IMG/VR virus record: IMGVR_UViG_3300045051_000172
Location: 1 to 64,000 of that record
DNA: 64,000 nt
Direction: 5' to 3' (one strand)
From: a virus
Each line of letters begins with the position of its first letter. The stretch's first letter is position 1. The position numbers and the translations under genes were made by a program. The notes beneath the pieces were generated by a model, which did no database searches, had not been told where the DNA came from, and saw only the letters and a program-made list of their open reading frames with translations. Below, one piece after another: positions 7,760-15,852 of the stretch.

Positions 7760-8646
7760 GACATATCCCTGGCATCTCGAAATCCAAGAAATACCGGGAA
7801 GCGGGGCTTTCCATTCGGTCCAAGTTCTTGATATTTGTACTTGACGATTTTCCCAAGAAACTCTGATTGATTGTGCCAAAGACGAGCACGTTCATCTGCC
7901 GTGAATCCGGACCCTATTTCAAATCCAGTACCAGTTCCTAAATCATTGACTAAAAGATTCCCCATTATGCCTGCGGGCACCATTCCTTCTTTCTTGTGGG
8001 ATCTCTTCGTATATCCAAGCTCTGATTTCTCAGCAACATTGTCATTGTGCATTTGTTCCGTCATTCCGTTGATGACGGCTTCAGAATCATAGAAACGCTT
8101 AATTTTGAGCAGGTACTGTTCTTTCAGAGTGGAACGTCCAAACTTATAGGGACCATCAAAAGATCTCACCATGACACCCTCGAAGCCCGCAGCAACCGTC
8201 TTTTCTTCAATTCGTTGAAGCTGGCCAATAGATTCAACCACGGTATGCTCCACAAGAACAAGTTCTGGCTTGTTCACTTCAGAGACGATCCTTTGAAGAT
8301 TTTGGTAGCGTTGATAAAAAGGAAGTTGCCCGACTGACGCCGGATGAACGTAATCGAAAGCGTTATAAGTAAAGGCAGGAGTTCCTTCTTCGCTCATGAC
8401 GAGAGACTGGAGATCGTTAAACTTCACTCCAGGAGACATAATTTCTCCATCAATCCCATCAGGAAGATTGGCTTCGATCCAATTGCGAATATGGTGATTG
8501 GGGATCGGTTTGAACTTTCGGCTCAAGGCCTTCCCGCCCACTTTGATGCAGCGGATTCCGTCCAATTTCGGACTGGCCAACACAGGCAACTTTAAGGTTT
8601 CAAGATCTTCGATTGCAACAGCGAGCATTGGTTTTTCGATATTCAT
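7756..8646 (-). CDS. ATP-dependent DNA ligase
   Basis: A 296-aa ligase. Motif I is KLDGIR with the adenylated Lys at residue 27; motif IV is EGVMVR; motif V is LLKIKRF. A C-terminal OB-fold is suggested by GKIVKYKYQE and a closing RFPVFLGFRD, as in the short phage T7-type and bacterial LigD-independent ligases. It joins nicks in phage DNA. A good Shine-Dalgarno (AGGAGATGAA) precedes the ATG. Neighbours are an RNA ligase and a zinc-ribbon gene. Confidence 0.9.
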   Translation of the reverse strand: MNIEKPMLAVAIEDLETLKLPVLASPKLDGIRCIKVGGKALSRKFKPIPNHHIRNWIEANLPDGIDGEIMSPGVKFNDLQSLVMSEEGTPAFTYNAFDYVHPASVGQLPFYQRYQNLQRIVSEVNKPELVLVEHTVVESIGQLQRIEEKTVAAGFEGVMVRSFDGPYKFGRSTLKEQYLLKIKRFYDSEAVINGMTEQMHNDNVAEKSELGYTKRSHKKEGMVPAGIMGNLLVNDLGTGTGFEIGSGFTADERARLWHNQSEFLGKIVKYKYQELGPNGKPRFPVFLGFRDARDMS

Positions 8647-8654
8647 TTCATCTC

Positions 8655-9026
8655 CTAATAATTTTCGGCTTCTATTTTAGGGCCGTATAATCGATTCCAT
8701 TTTTGAATTCGTTTCATGGTCTTTTCGTAAGGTTCATTTTTGAATTTAGAATTGTCTGGAATTACATCCTCAGTGAGATACTGCAAATCTAAGGCTAAAC
8801 CTCGAAACAACTTTCCACTGTTAACCGTAATTTCGTCGTGCAGTCTGATAGTGCGAAGGTCGTAACATTCGATATTATCTTTTAATTCGTCCATGACGGC
8901 ATTTCTAATATCGTCGAAAGATCTAAAATTTCCAATAAGCACCAACAATCTAGGTTGAGGTTTAGAGCCATTGACTACCTTAGCCCATGACTTTTTCTCC
9001 AAAATAGAAGCTGATGTGACTCTCAT
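8655..9026 (-). CDS. Hypothetical protein
   Basis: A 123-aa protein with a small alpha/beta look (RLLVLIGNFRSFDDIRNAV). It may carry a phosphate-binding-like strand and turn, but no motif is complete. The ATG overlaps the previous gene's TGA. Function unknown. Confidence 0.5.
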   Translation of the reverse strand: MRVTSASILEKKSWAKVVNGSKPQPRLLVLIGNFRSFDDIRNAVMDELKDNIECYDLRTIRLHDEITVNSGKLFRGLALDLQYLTEDVIPDNSKFKNEPYEKTMKRIQKWNRLYGPKIEAENY

Positions 9027-9190
9027 TTTATAAAGTCTTCCGAGATAAGTTTCATCGCAACAACTACCATGATCGTTTGGGATAAAGTAGTGTTGGAAAA
9101 TTTAGCGACCTTGCGATAGAAGTCTGCGACATCTTGAGGCAGGGTCATTTTGATAATTTTGTACTTCGGTTTCTTGGCTTTCTTTTTCAT
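9023..9190 (-). CDS. Ribbon-helix-helix DNA-binding protein (putative)
   Basis: A 55-aa protein linked on both sides by ATGA overlaps. A Lys-rich start is followed by a short strand (YKIIKMTLP) and two helices separated by a turn (FYRKVAKFSNTTLSQTI), the layout of Arc/MetJ-type dimeric repressors. It may control this operon. The assignment rests on pattern only. Confidence 0.5.
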   Translation of the reverse strand: MKKKAKKPKYKIIKMTLPQDVADFYRKVAKFSNTTLSQTIMVVVAMKLISEDFIK

Positions 9191-9498
9191 AGTTTCCTCC
9201 CTAACAAAAATGCCATCACTATCAAGGCTCCGATCAATCCAATCTCAATTACATGCCCGTAGCGGCTGGCGAAATTATTGACGAAGTGACCAACTTTCAC
9301 AAAGGGATTTCTTGTCACTACTTTAACTTTATCTGCGACGTAAGTGAGTTCTTGTTGAACTTTTTGAATCTCTTGAGAATTATGAGTAAGCATGAAAGAG
9401 TCGTTTCGAGTGCGATCTCGAAGCGCATTCACTGCCTCGGTCAACTTTTTTACTTCATCAACCAGCAGATCGTTTTGAATCTTTTTTAACTTCTTCAC
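9187..9498 (-). CDS. Coiled-coil protein with C-terminal membrane anchor
   Basis: A 103-aa protein starting at a GTG with GGAGG seven nt upstream. Residues 1-60 form a likely coiled coil; residues about 83-100 (IEIGLIGALIVMAFLLG) make one membrane helix. It overlaps the upstream gene by about 40 nt. A tail-anchored membrane protein of unknown role; a lysis or exclusion function is possible. Confidence 0.55.
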   Translation of the reverse strand: MKKLKKIQNDLLVDEVKKLTEAVNALRDRTRNDSFMLTHNSQEIQKVQQELTYVADKVKVVTRNPFVKVGHFVNNFASRYGHVIEIGLIGALIVMAFLLGRKL

Positions 9499-9631
9499 GA
9501 CTTTCCTCCAGTGCTTTTAGGGCTTCGACTGGGATCTCTCTCGAAATCCAGTGTCCCTGTCCGGTTTGAGTCATTAGTTCTAAGGTCCCATCTGACTCTT
9601 GAGTCACAATGGCTACATATCTTCGGCTCAT
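9458..9631 (-). CDS. Hypothetical small protein
   Basis: A 57-aa protein starting MSRRYVAIVT. The start is fixed by the ATGA overlap with the upstream zinc-finger gene. A short beta-rich part is followed by an acidic, then basic, helix. Function unknown. Confidence 0.5.
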   Translation of the reverse strand: MSRRYVAIVTQESDGTLELMTQTGQGHWISREIPVEALKALEESREEVKKDSKRSAG

Positions 9632-9891
9632 ACGTTCTCCGATTTCTTGGTTTTCTTTTTTCGTTTGGGTAACTTGGCTTCTAGTTTCTTGCAAACCAAA
9701 TCTTCTAAATCAACTTCTGCGCGAACTTTGTTCTCACAACTTTTGCAATGACGGTGACCGACATGCTCGCTGGGAAAGTATTTAAGACACCCGAGGCAGA
9801 ATCTCCGAGCGGCTACAGGCTCGGGGAGACCCATGTAGGCTCTTAGCTCTTCGACTGACATTTCGTCTTTGATTGCGGCTTTTCGGCCCAT
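9628..9891 (-). CDS. Small zinc-finger protein
   Basis: An 87-aa protein with CLGC and CKSC pairs and His residues between (about 32-52), a typical zinc-binding ribbon, then an acidic helix and a Lys-rich tail. Shine-Dalgarno AGGAAAGC precedes the ATG. Probably nucleic-acid binding. Confidence 0.6.
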   Translation of the reverse strand: MGRKAAIKDEMSVEELRAYMGLPEPVAARRFCLGCLKYFPSEHVGHRHCKSCENKVRAEVDLEDLVCKKLEAKLPKRKKKTKKSENV

Positions 9892-9938
9892 AAGCTTTCC
9901 TCCAAGAATATGATCTCTCGGATTTGAAAAGCTGTCAA

Positions 9939-10544
9939 CTACTCTTTACGAGGGGTCCATTGGAAGTCTTCGATCTTCTTTCGAAGCTTCGTCATCTTTT
10001 TGACGGCCATCTGCTGTTTCATTGTGGATAGGTGCTCGATGAAGCACTTGCCATCCAAATGATCGCATTCGTGTTGAATGATCTGAGCAAGGAAGCCTTT
10101 GGCATCGGGAAGATTTACGGCCATGCCGGTCTCAATGGAATCTAATGTGTAATATGTAACGTCCACTTCTTCCGACCGCGCAATGTTTTCATAGTAGCCG
10201 GGGAGACTGAGACAGCCTTCAGAGACTACTTTCTTCTCGGAATGGAAAACGATTTCAGGATAAAGCATGTAAAAACGCTTTTGTTGTTCGGGAGGAAGTT
10301 CATCACCTTTATCGGACTTTGAGGGATCAATAACAGAAACTGCCCAGTCAGTAATTCCGATTTGATTGGAAGAGAGCCCCACACCTACGGGGATTGCGTC
10401 GAGAGTATCCCACATATCTTGGAGAATTAATTCGAGAACGCCTTTGTCCGCTTTCAACTGAGCCAAGATAGCTTCATGCGTTGCTGGTCGAAGACAGGGA
10501 GTTTTTAATGGGCCTCTTGGGTAAATTAAAACTGGCTTAATCAT
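9939..10544 (-). CDS. def: Peptide deformylase
   Basis: A 201-aa enzyme with all three deformylase motifs: GVGLSSNQ (54-61), EGCLSLP (109-115) and HECDH (158-162). The Cys of motif 2 and the two His of motif 3 hold the metal; the Glu is catalytic. It removes formyl groups from new proteins. Phage versions are known but usually lack the C-terminal extension; this one keeps about 40 further residues. The start overlaps the upstream lipoprotein stop (ATGA), so the longer frame is rejected. Confidence 0.93.
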   Translation of the reverse strand: MIKPVLIYPRGPLKTPCLRPATHEAILAQLKADKGVLELILQDMWDTLDAIPVGVGLSSNQIGITDWAVSVIDPSKSDKGDELPPEQQKRFYMLYPEIVFHSEKKVVSEGCLSLPGYYENIARSEEVDVTYYTLDSIETGMAVNLPDAKGFLAQIIQHECDHLDGKCFIEHLSTMKQQMAVKKMTKLRKKIEDFQWTPRKE

Positions 10545-10861
10545 TGAACACCTACTGATCCTTTTGATTTTGGTTTTTCTTGAATCGGAACGCCCCACAT
10601 CACACGGGTTTTATCATCCATGACGATTCGTTGTCGCATTCCGCAATTTTTATAGGTAATCCAGAGTTCAACCGTGTTGTATTTTTGAACTTCGGGATCG
10701 CGAGGAATTACATCGTAGCCGGACTGTTCACACTCTTCTTTTGGATTTTCGAGAGAAAACATTTTGCGTTCAGTCTCTACAAAAATGAATCTGTAGGGAT
10801 TCGTGTGAGAGGAACATCCGAAAAGGAACACTGACAAAACACCGATAAAACACTGTTTCAT
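10541..10861 (-). CDS. Lipoprotein of unknown function
   Basis: A 106-aa protein with a short signal peptide and lipobox ending LFGC (Cys16) followed by SS, so it should be lipidated and face the periplasm. The rest is polar with two more Cys. It is translated just ahead of the deformylase. Superinfection exclusion or envelope alteration is possible but unproven. Confidence 0.65.
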   Translation of the reverse strand: MKQCFIGVLSVFLFGCSSHTNPYRFIFVETERKMFSLENPKEECEQSGYDVIPRDPEVQKYNTVELWITYKNCGMRQRIVMDDKTRVMWGVPIQEKPKSKGSVGVQ

Positions 10862-11121
10862 TTTAATCTTTCATAGTAAGCGTCGATTGCAACCAGAAAT
10901 TGTTTCATGTAAACTCTAAGCTCTTCGATTTCATCATCAGAGGCGTCCGGATCTTTCATTCGAACTTCGTCGAGAACTCGATCTTGGTCATGCTTGATTT
11001 CATAGTAAGTGAAATTGGTCACTCCGCAGATTTCAAAAACTTCACGCTCTTTCGTTGCAGCTCTTTCTGATGCAAGCCAGTAAGTGTACCAACGGCTGTC
11101 GCCCCATCTTGAATAACTCAT
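10858..11121 (-). CDS. Hypothetical small protein
   Basis: An 87-aa protein rich in Trp and Tyr at the N-terminus and acidic helices at the C-terminus (DDEIEELRVYMKQF). Joined to its neighbours by short overlaps. No family recognised. Confidence 0.5.
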   Translation of the reverse strand: MSYSRWGDSRWYTYWLASERAATKEREVFEICGVTNFTYYEIKHDQDRVLDEVRMKDPDASDDEIEELRVYMKQFLVAIDAYYERLK

Positions 11122-11318
11122 TATTGATTCCTCACAAGTTCTACAGTTAGTCCGGTCTCAGTTAAACGTATCATGATTGGATAGGTTTTGTCATTCGATA
11201 TCTGAATATCGACTCCATGAAACATCGAGCTTTCGGCATATCCATTTCCGTGAATTCCAATTGCTCCGCCCGGTTCTAGGAGATGATTTTTGATTCTTTC
11301 GTCTTTGATCTCGCTCAC
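11121..11318 (-). CDS. Hypothetical small protein
   Basis: A 65-aa beta-rich protein whose ends overlap both neighbours by a few bases. It has a Gly-rich part (LEPGGAIGIHGNGYAE) without a known motif. Function unknown. Confidence 0.5.
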   Translation of the reverse strand: MSEIKDERIKNHLLEPGGAIGIHGNGYAESSMFHGVDIQISNDKTYPIMIRLTETGLTVELVRNQ

Positions 11319-11671
11319 TTGATACTCCTTATGTAGCTTCGATTCGAATAGACTTCACAAAGCTTCAGGTGTTCTTCGACCGCATTTTCTTTCGTCAGAT
11401 GTTTGACGGTTTTAATCGGCCCTTTGTTATAGTCTACGTCCCATGGGCCTGCGGCTTTCTCTTTCATGTGGAACACTACTGTCTGGAAATACAAGTCCGG
11501 ACCAAATACGGCAGTTGGCCTGTAATCTAAACTACTTAGGATATTTCCAATGGTGTTTATGCAATATTTACCTACCGTCGTTGTCTCGCAAAAATTTGCA
11601 TGGATGGCAAGGGCAACGTGCTCGAACCCAAGGGCTTGCTTTGACCATATCCATTGATCCCTTGAAATCAC
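11315..11671 (-). CDS. Hypothetical protein, first gene of leftward operon
   Basis: About 118 aa from a GTG with AGGAG six nt upstream. An in-frame TTG at 11716 would add 15 residues but overlaps the promoter palindrome and has no Shine-Dalgarno. No family recognised. It leads the 17-gene leftward operon that runs to 5010. Confidence 0.5.
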   Translation of the reverse strand: MISRDQWIWSKQALGFEHVALAIHANFCETTTVGKYCINTIGNILSSLDYRPTAVFGPDLYFQTVVFHMKEKAAGPWDVDYNKGPIKTVKHLTKENAVEEHLKLCEVYSNRSYIRSIK

Positions 11672-11702
11672 GTTTTCTCCTACAAAAAGAGTAGCAGGGT
11701 AC

Positions 11703-11729
11703 TTGACGGGCGTCAAGAGGTTCTATAAC
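11703..11729. promoter_or_regulatory. Divergent promoter region with TTGACG palindrome
   Basis: A 14-bp palindrome, TTGACG-GG-CGTCAA (11703-11716), offers a -35-like box to each strand. Rightward, TATAAC (11724-11729) follows after 15 nt and the lipoprotein gene starts at 11752. Leftward, TACTCT lies 17 nt away, before the gene that starts at 11671. The palindrome could also be an operator. Confidence 0.45.
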
Positions 11730-11751
11730 CTGAAAGCAAGGAGAGCTGCAC

Positions 11752-12927
11752 ATGACCTTAAAACTTCTATCGATCTTTTCTTTAACCCTTTTCTTATTTG
11801 CTTGCGGAAGTGAAAATTCGCAATCCGAATATGAGCCGGTCGACGTAACAGATCAGATAAATAAGCTTAACGGTAAGATTGAAGCTTTGATGTTGATTTC
11901 GGGACAGTTAGAAACAATCGTGAATAGTCCTTTCTATGACTGTAACCTTGCCGACGCTTTGATTCGTACAATGTGCCAAGTGGCCCAACAATCTGAGAAT
12001 GAAATTCGAACCGAACTATATAGTGCGATGGGCACCTATCAAGCAACTCTTCAATCCCAAATTGATGCGGATCGAACAGATTTGGCGAACCATGAAGCTG
12101 CAATCAATGCCGCCAACGCTGCAATTGCCACAAATACTGGAAACATCGCTTCTAATACGGCTGCGATTGCTGCCGCTCAGGCCAGTCTAACTTTGTTGGA
12201 TTCCCGAGTTACGACTTTGGAAAGCTCCGTAGTAACCTTAGGTAGCCGAGTGACCTCTGCCGAAGCTGCGATTCTTGCCTTACAAAATAGCATTGCCTCG
12301 ATCAACGGTTCGCTATCTGGAACTTTAACTTTGGTCACGATTGGTAAGGAAAACGTAGCTGCAGGTCCAGTTTATGAAACCGTACTTCGCCAAACTGATA
12401 AGAAAAACTTCAGTGGCTATGCAAGTGCCTTTGGTGCCTACCAATCTTTCGGAAACAATCCAGCAGACCCAACCAACGGTTCAAGCTCCGTTGTGTTCAC
12501 GTTGACTGCACATGGTTACGCGGCCAATGATATTGTGGAACTCTCAGGCCTTACCTCAGGAAGTGGACTACTCACTGGGGATGTGCTGGGTCAATTTGTA
12601 ATTCAATCAGTTACGGCAAATACTTTCACTTTGACTCTTGCGCGAAATGCTACGAGTGGCAACGTGTTCGGAGGAAGTGCTGGAACTGTTCGTAAATACA
12701 ACGGCTCAGGTATGTCAAATTTTTGGACCGCCGGACAAGCAAGTGATGTTGCGGTTCGACAAACTTCAGCCGGTACGAAAAAATATAACTTTATTATTCG
12801 TAGAATTTCTACGGATGTCTCAAATCAAACTGCAGAACTCTGCTATGACAAAACGAACGCGACCGCGCTGTTCGCTACGATCAATGCAGCTCCTGCGGGC
12901 GGATCTGGGAATATCGCTTGTAAGTAG
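11752..12927 (+). CDS. Lipoprotein with coiled coil and fibre-like domain
   Basis: A 391-aa protein with a signal peptide and lipobox LFAC (Cys18). Residues about 35-180 are a long Ala/Asn/Thr-rich coiled coil with repeats (IATNTGNIASNTAAIAAAQ). A C-terminal beta domain (about 240-310, TAHGYAANDIVELSG) resembles domains of phage tail proteins, including the gp6-like protein in this window. It is preceded by AAGGAGA. A periplasm-facing lipoprotein carrying a fibre-like domain could mask the phage receptor, as superinfection-exclusion lipoproteins do, or be exported for another purpose. This is inference. Confidence 0.6.
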   Translation: MTLKLLSIFSLTLFLFACGSENSQSEYEPVDVTDQINKLNGKIEALMLISGQLETIVNSPFYDCNLADALIRTMCQVAQQSENEIRTELYSAMGTYQATLQSQIDADRTDLANHEAAINAANAAIATNTGNIASNTAAIAAAQASLTLLDSRVTTLESSVVTLGSRVTSAEAAILALQNSIASINGSLSGTLTLVTIGKENVAAGPVYETVLRQTDKKNFSGYASAFGAYQSFGNNPADPTNGSSSVVFTLTAHGYAANDIVELSGLTSGSGLLTGDVLGQFVIQSVTANTFTLTLARNATSGNVFGGSAGTVRKYNGSGMSNFWTAGQASDVAVRQTSAGTKKYNFIIRRISTDVSNQTAELCYDKTNATALFATINAAPAGGSGNIACK

Positions 12928-12947
12928 TTTGAAACGAGGTAGCAGCA

Positions 12948-13280
12948 GTGTCCAATGTTTGTTTAACCTCCTTCATGAAGCCCTGGGGATTGTTATCCCT
13001 GGGGCTATTTATTTTAGGCTGTGAAGATTCAAAGCCAATGTCGAGAGGGAAAAGTGTGTATCTGGGAAATTGCACCTCTTGTCATAACTCCGATCCTAAG
13101 AAAGATGGATCAGTTGGTCCTGCAATTTTCGGAAGTTCGGAAGAGTTGCTTTTTAAGAAACTAAAAACTGGGGAGTATCCAGCAGGGTACAAACCGAAAC
13201 GTCAAACACGAATGATGCCCAAATTCGAAGGGATGAAAGACGATGACATCAGAGAAATTCGAAGATATCTTAGTGAGTAA
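12948..13280 (+). CDS. c-type cytochrome lipoprotein
   Basis: A 110-aa protein starting at GTG after GAGGT. It has a signal peptide with lipobox ILGC (Cys25), a single heme-attachment motif CTSCH (42-46) and Met residues (89-90, RMMPKF) that could supply the second axial ligand, so it looks like a class I monoheme cytochrome c tethered in the periplasm. Heme attachment would depend on the host Ccm system. It lies directly after the lipoprotein gene, apparently in one transcript, and in front of the tail genes. A cytochrome c is very unusual in phage; capture from the host is likely. Confidence 0.8.
   Translation: MSNVCLTSFMKPWGLLSLGLFILGCEDSKPMSRGKSVYLGNCTSCHNSDPKKDGSVGPAIFGSSEELLFKKLKTGEYPAGYKPKRQTRMMPKFEGMKDDDIREIRRYLSE
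12979..13016 (+). terminator. Terminator-like hairpin inside cytochrome gene
   Basis: A 12-bp stem with a TGTT loop (12979-13006, two G-U pairs) is followed by ATTTATTTTA. It lies entirely within the codons for the cytochrome signal peptide. It could end the lipoprotein transcript unless ribosomes on the cytochrome message keep it open. Confidence 0.45.
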
Positions 13281-13434
13281 GATTCGGCTGCACTATGCAG
13301 CGATCATGCTTTTCTTTTTTGGTTACTTTTTCGGAGCCATAGTTCAATGCTTTGCTCTGAAAAATGATTATGAAGCAACAATTAGGTTTCTTAAAAAATT
13401 AGGGTACACAGGTGTCGTATGCACAAAGCAGTAA
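13243..13434 (+). CDS. Small membrane protein
   Basis: A 63-aa protein with one hydrophobic helix (IMLFFFGYFFGAIVQCF). The ATG overlaps the cytochrome end by 38 nt; a GTG at 13273 would overlap by only 8 nt and is equally plausible. Function unknown; being next to the cytochrome may be meaningful. Confidence 0.45.
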   Translation: MTSEKFEDILVSKIRLHYAAIMLFFFGYFFGAIVQCFALKNDYEATIRFLKKLGYTGVVCTKQ

Positions 13435-13634
13435 AAGATATGAAAGTGATTGAACTCGAAAAAATCGAAGAGTTCCTCGATCAACAAATTCGAATGGAAA
13501 AAGAACACCGCAGAATGCGTAGAGCTTTGCGAATTTTGCGTAAGCGCCTGGACTGGAAGTCCCTGGACCCAATTCCTTTCAGCGTAGACGACGCAAACAA
13601 GTTAATAGATAAGGCACTTGAGAGGGTCAAATGA
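13419..13634 (+). CDS. Hypothetical basic helical protein
   Basis: A 71-aa, highly charged protein with an Arg-rich helix (RRMRRALRILRKRLDW). It overlaps both neighbours. It may be the first gene of the neck/tail transcript. Function unknown. Confidence 0.5.
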   Translation: MHKAVKDMKVIELEKIEEFLDQQIRMEKEHRRMRRALRILRKRLDWKSLDPIPFSVDDANKLIDKALERVK

Positions 13635-14062
13635 GAATTCTACTTCATGTGGACCCTGAGATCTACAAGCAACCTTTGTATCGACAGATTCGCTTTCTTT
13701 GCTACGCTCTGCATGATCTTACGACTCCTTTGGAAAATATCACTGAAGTTGGAACTTTTCTGACGGGTAATCCACATAAGCAAATTGAGGGCTGGTTGGC
13801 CGAAAATTCTAATGCCAGACTTTATGTCACGACTTTTGAGCAGGAATCTCACCATCCAACTTTTGAAGTAGTTTTGAGCCTGTCTCTCACGGATTCTGAA
13901 TATTTTGATATTGCCAAACTCAACGAGGATTTCGAGCGTGACATTAAAGCCTTATCCTCGGCTTATCGTCGCGCGGGACTCCTGGCCTGGAACTATGGTT
14001 GCCATAACCTTTTAAATGATATTCTAAGAACATGCCCGGAAACAAAAAAGACTTCTTCATAA
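13631..14062 (+). CDS. Hypothetical protein, probable neck region
   Basis: A 143-aa protein without a recognised motif. It directly precedes three structural-type genes and the sheath, so a role in head completion or neck assembly is likely from position only. Confidence 0.45.
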   Translation: MRILLHVDPEIYKQPLYRQIRFLCYALHDLTTPLENITEVGTFLTGNPHKQIEGWLAENSNARLYVTTFEQESHHPTFEVVLSLSLTDSEYFDIAKLNEDFERDIKALSSAYRRAGLLAWNYGCHNLLNDILRTCPETKKTSS

Positions 14063-14847
14063 ACCTTCAGGTCGAGATGCTGAAGAGAGGCATCACCGAC
14101 TACACTGACGAAATGCTTGGAGAAATCCAACAAGCCGTCAAAGACACTGCCTATGCAGCGTATGCTTCCATTGTTTCGGATGCTCAGTCTAAATTGAACA
14201 CGACTCGAAAAGACTACCTTTCTGCTCTAAAATTCATAACTCTTCAAAAAGACAACTATTTAATTTTCTTGGATTCTGGATTCGCGAATGAAATAGAAGA
14301 CGGTTGGTCTCCTTTTGACATGAAGAATAAGCTCCTCAGCTCGAAGAAAAACGTGTCTGAGGGCCCGCGCGCGGGACTTCCTTGGGTCCAAAAAGGCAAG
14401 GCTGGCCAAAGATACGCTCATGTGCCTTTCGAACACTCTGTCGGTCGGGGAACCAAAGGGGCTTCGGATTTGTCGGGAATCATCAAAAATTTAAAAACCA
14501 TGAACAGTAAAACTGGACTTCAACAAAAGATGACTTCGGTCTTCAAAGACGCCTCAGGTAAAGTAATGCAGGGAAAAGTTGCTTCTTATAGGTCCAGCAA
14601 AGCGGATCAAGAAAAAGGGCTAAGTATCCCAAATCTTGAGGGTATTACGAAATACCAGAAGCTCTATAAAGATAAGAATGGAAAAGAGAAAGTCAAATCT
14701 CTGTACCTTACTTTCCGCACAGTCTCAGATCGATCTCCGAGCGGCAAGTGGCAAAACAAGGGATACAACGGTTTGCACGCTTTCGCAGAGGCCGAGAAGT
14801 ACGTCGAAGCCCAATTACAGGTTATCCTCGACACCATTTTGAAGTAA
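14032..14847 (+). CDS. Putative neck or head-tail connector protein
   Basis: A 271-aa protein whose ATG lies 31 nt inside the previous gene. It is basic, with a conserved-looking PWVQKGKAGQRYAHVPFEH segment (about 118-136), similar in style to minor head/neck proteins upstream of sheath genes. Assignment rests on position; no family is certain. Confidence 0.45.
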   Translation: MPGNKKDFFINLQVEMLKRGITDYTDEMLGEIQQAVKDTAYAAYASIVSDAQSKLNTTRKDYLSALKFITLQKDNYLIFLDSGFANEIEDGWSPFDMKNKLLSSKKNVSEGPRAGLPWVQKGKAGQRYAHVPFEHSVGRGTKGASDLSGIIKNLKTMNSKTGLQQKMTSVFKDASGKVMQGKVASYRSSKADQEKGLSIPNLEGITKYQKLYKDKNGKEKVKSLYLTFRTVSDRSPSGKWQNKGYNGLHAFAEAEKYVEAQLQVILDTILK

Positions 14848-14855
14848 AATAACTT

Positions 14856-15809
14856 ATGCCATTCATCCTCCCAGATTTAATCGTCGAAAGCTCTTTAAGA
14901 GAAGGGTTGGCCAATATCCGAAACGACACCTCGATTGTGGATGACGTATTCGCGAATCTCAAGACTCTACCCATTTGGCCCAAGTACGGCGATAAAGAAC
15001 TGAACAAGATCAAAAAACTCCTCTCCAAGAGTGAGATAAACATTGTTCATTCCTTCCCGGCGGACAATACAAAGATGCCTTGCTTCTCGATTCAACTCCT
15101 TCCGTCGAAGGAAAATGAGCGCCGAGCGGTCATGGACGATTTTGACAATGATGTTACGACCCCAATGGATGAAGAAGAATTGGCTGAACAAGTCATTGTT
15201 TCCTCCGTGCTTATCGATTCCTATGATGCGAATTCCGGCATCGTATATATTGACGATTCCATCAACCTGGCTCAGGTTCACGTTAACCACATCTTGGTCG
15301 ACTCGAATGGCGAAGAATTTACGATTCTCGGCGGGGTCAATAACGATACCGGCTCGAAGAAATTTCTGATCCAAAAGCAAGCGGAACTTGAAACCTCCGG
15401 CCCGGCGGTCATCAAGTCTTCGATTGACTTTAAACAGTACGAAGTAAGAACCAATGTTGAGAGCTGTTCGATCCTGGTCGGGATTCATACTAAAGAGCCT
15501 CTCCAGACTAAGTATTTGCATACATTGGTAAAATACATCATTGAAAGCCGAAAAAAGGACTTCATCAATCGAGGCTTCTCTCAAATGACTTATGAGGCCT
15601 CTGACTTCACCCAAAACCAGGAGTATGCCTCTGATTTCATCTATACCCGGTTTTTGACCATTTCTGGCACTCTTGAAAACACCTGGAATTCGGACAAGGT
15701 CACACCTATCGATAATCTCGAAGTCGAGGTCAAGGTCGAAAAGGATAAGGCCGGTAACGAAGACTTGGGACTTCAGAACTCAACCATTCAGGTTCAAGAA
15801 GACGAATAA
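14856..15809 (+). CDS. Putative virion protein upstream of sheath
   Basis: A 317-aa protein with mixed alpha/beta content and an acidic C-terminus. It lies in the slot where myoviruses keep tail terminator or neck proteins. I do not recognise the fold. Confidence 0.45.
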   Translation: MPFILPDLIVESSLREGLANIRNDTSIVDDVFANLKTLPIWPKYGDKELNKIKKLLSKSEINIVHSFPADNTKMPCFSIQLLPSKENERRAVMDDFDNDVTTPMDEEELAEQVIVSSVLIDSYDANSGIVYIDDSINLAQVHVNHILVDSNGEEFTILGGVNNDTGSKKFLIQKQAELETSGPAVIKSSIDFKQYEVRTNVESCSILVGIHTKEPLQTKYLHTLVKYIIESRKKDFINRGFSQMTYEASDFTQNQEYASDFIYTRFLTISGTLENTWNSDKVTPIDNLEVEVKVEKDKAGNEDLGLQNSTIQVQEDE

Positions 15810-15852
15810 TCCCCCTAAAGATATTTGTTTTTACCAGCTATAATTGGACTTG

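Noticed and set aside
14967-15614. 215-aa leftward frame inside a virion gene
   Set aside because: Long, but fully antisense to a well-placed rightward structural gene; a shadow caused by codon bias.
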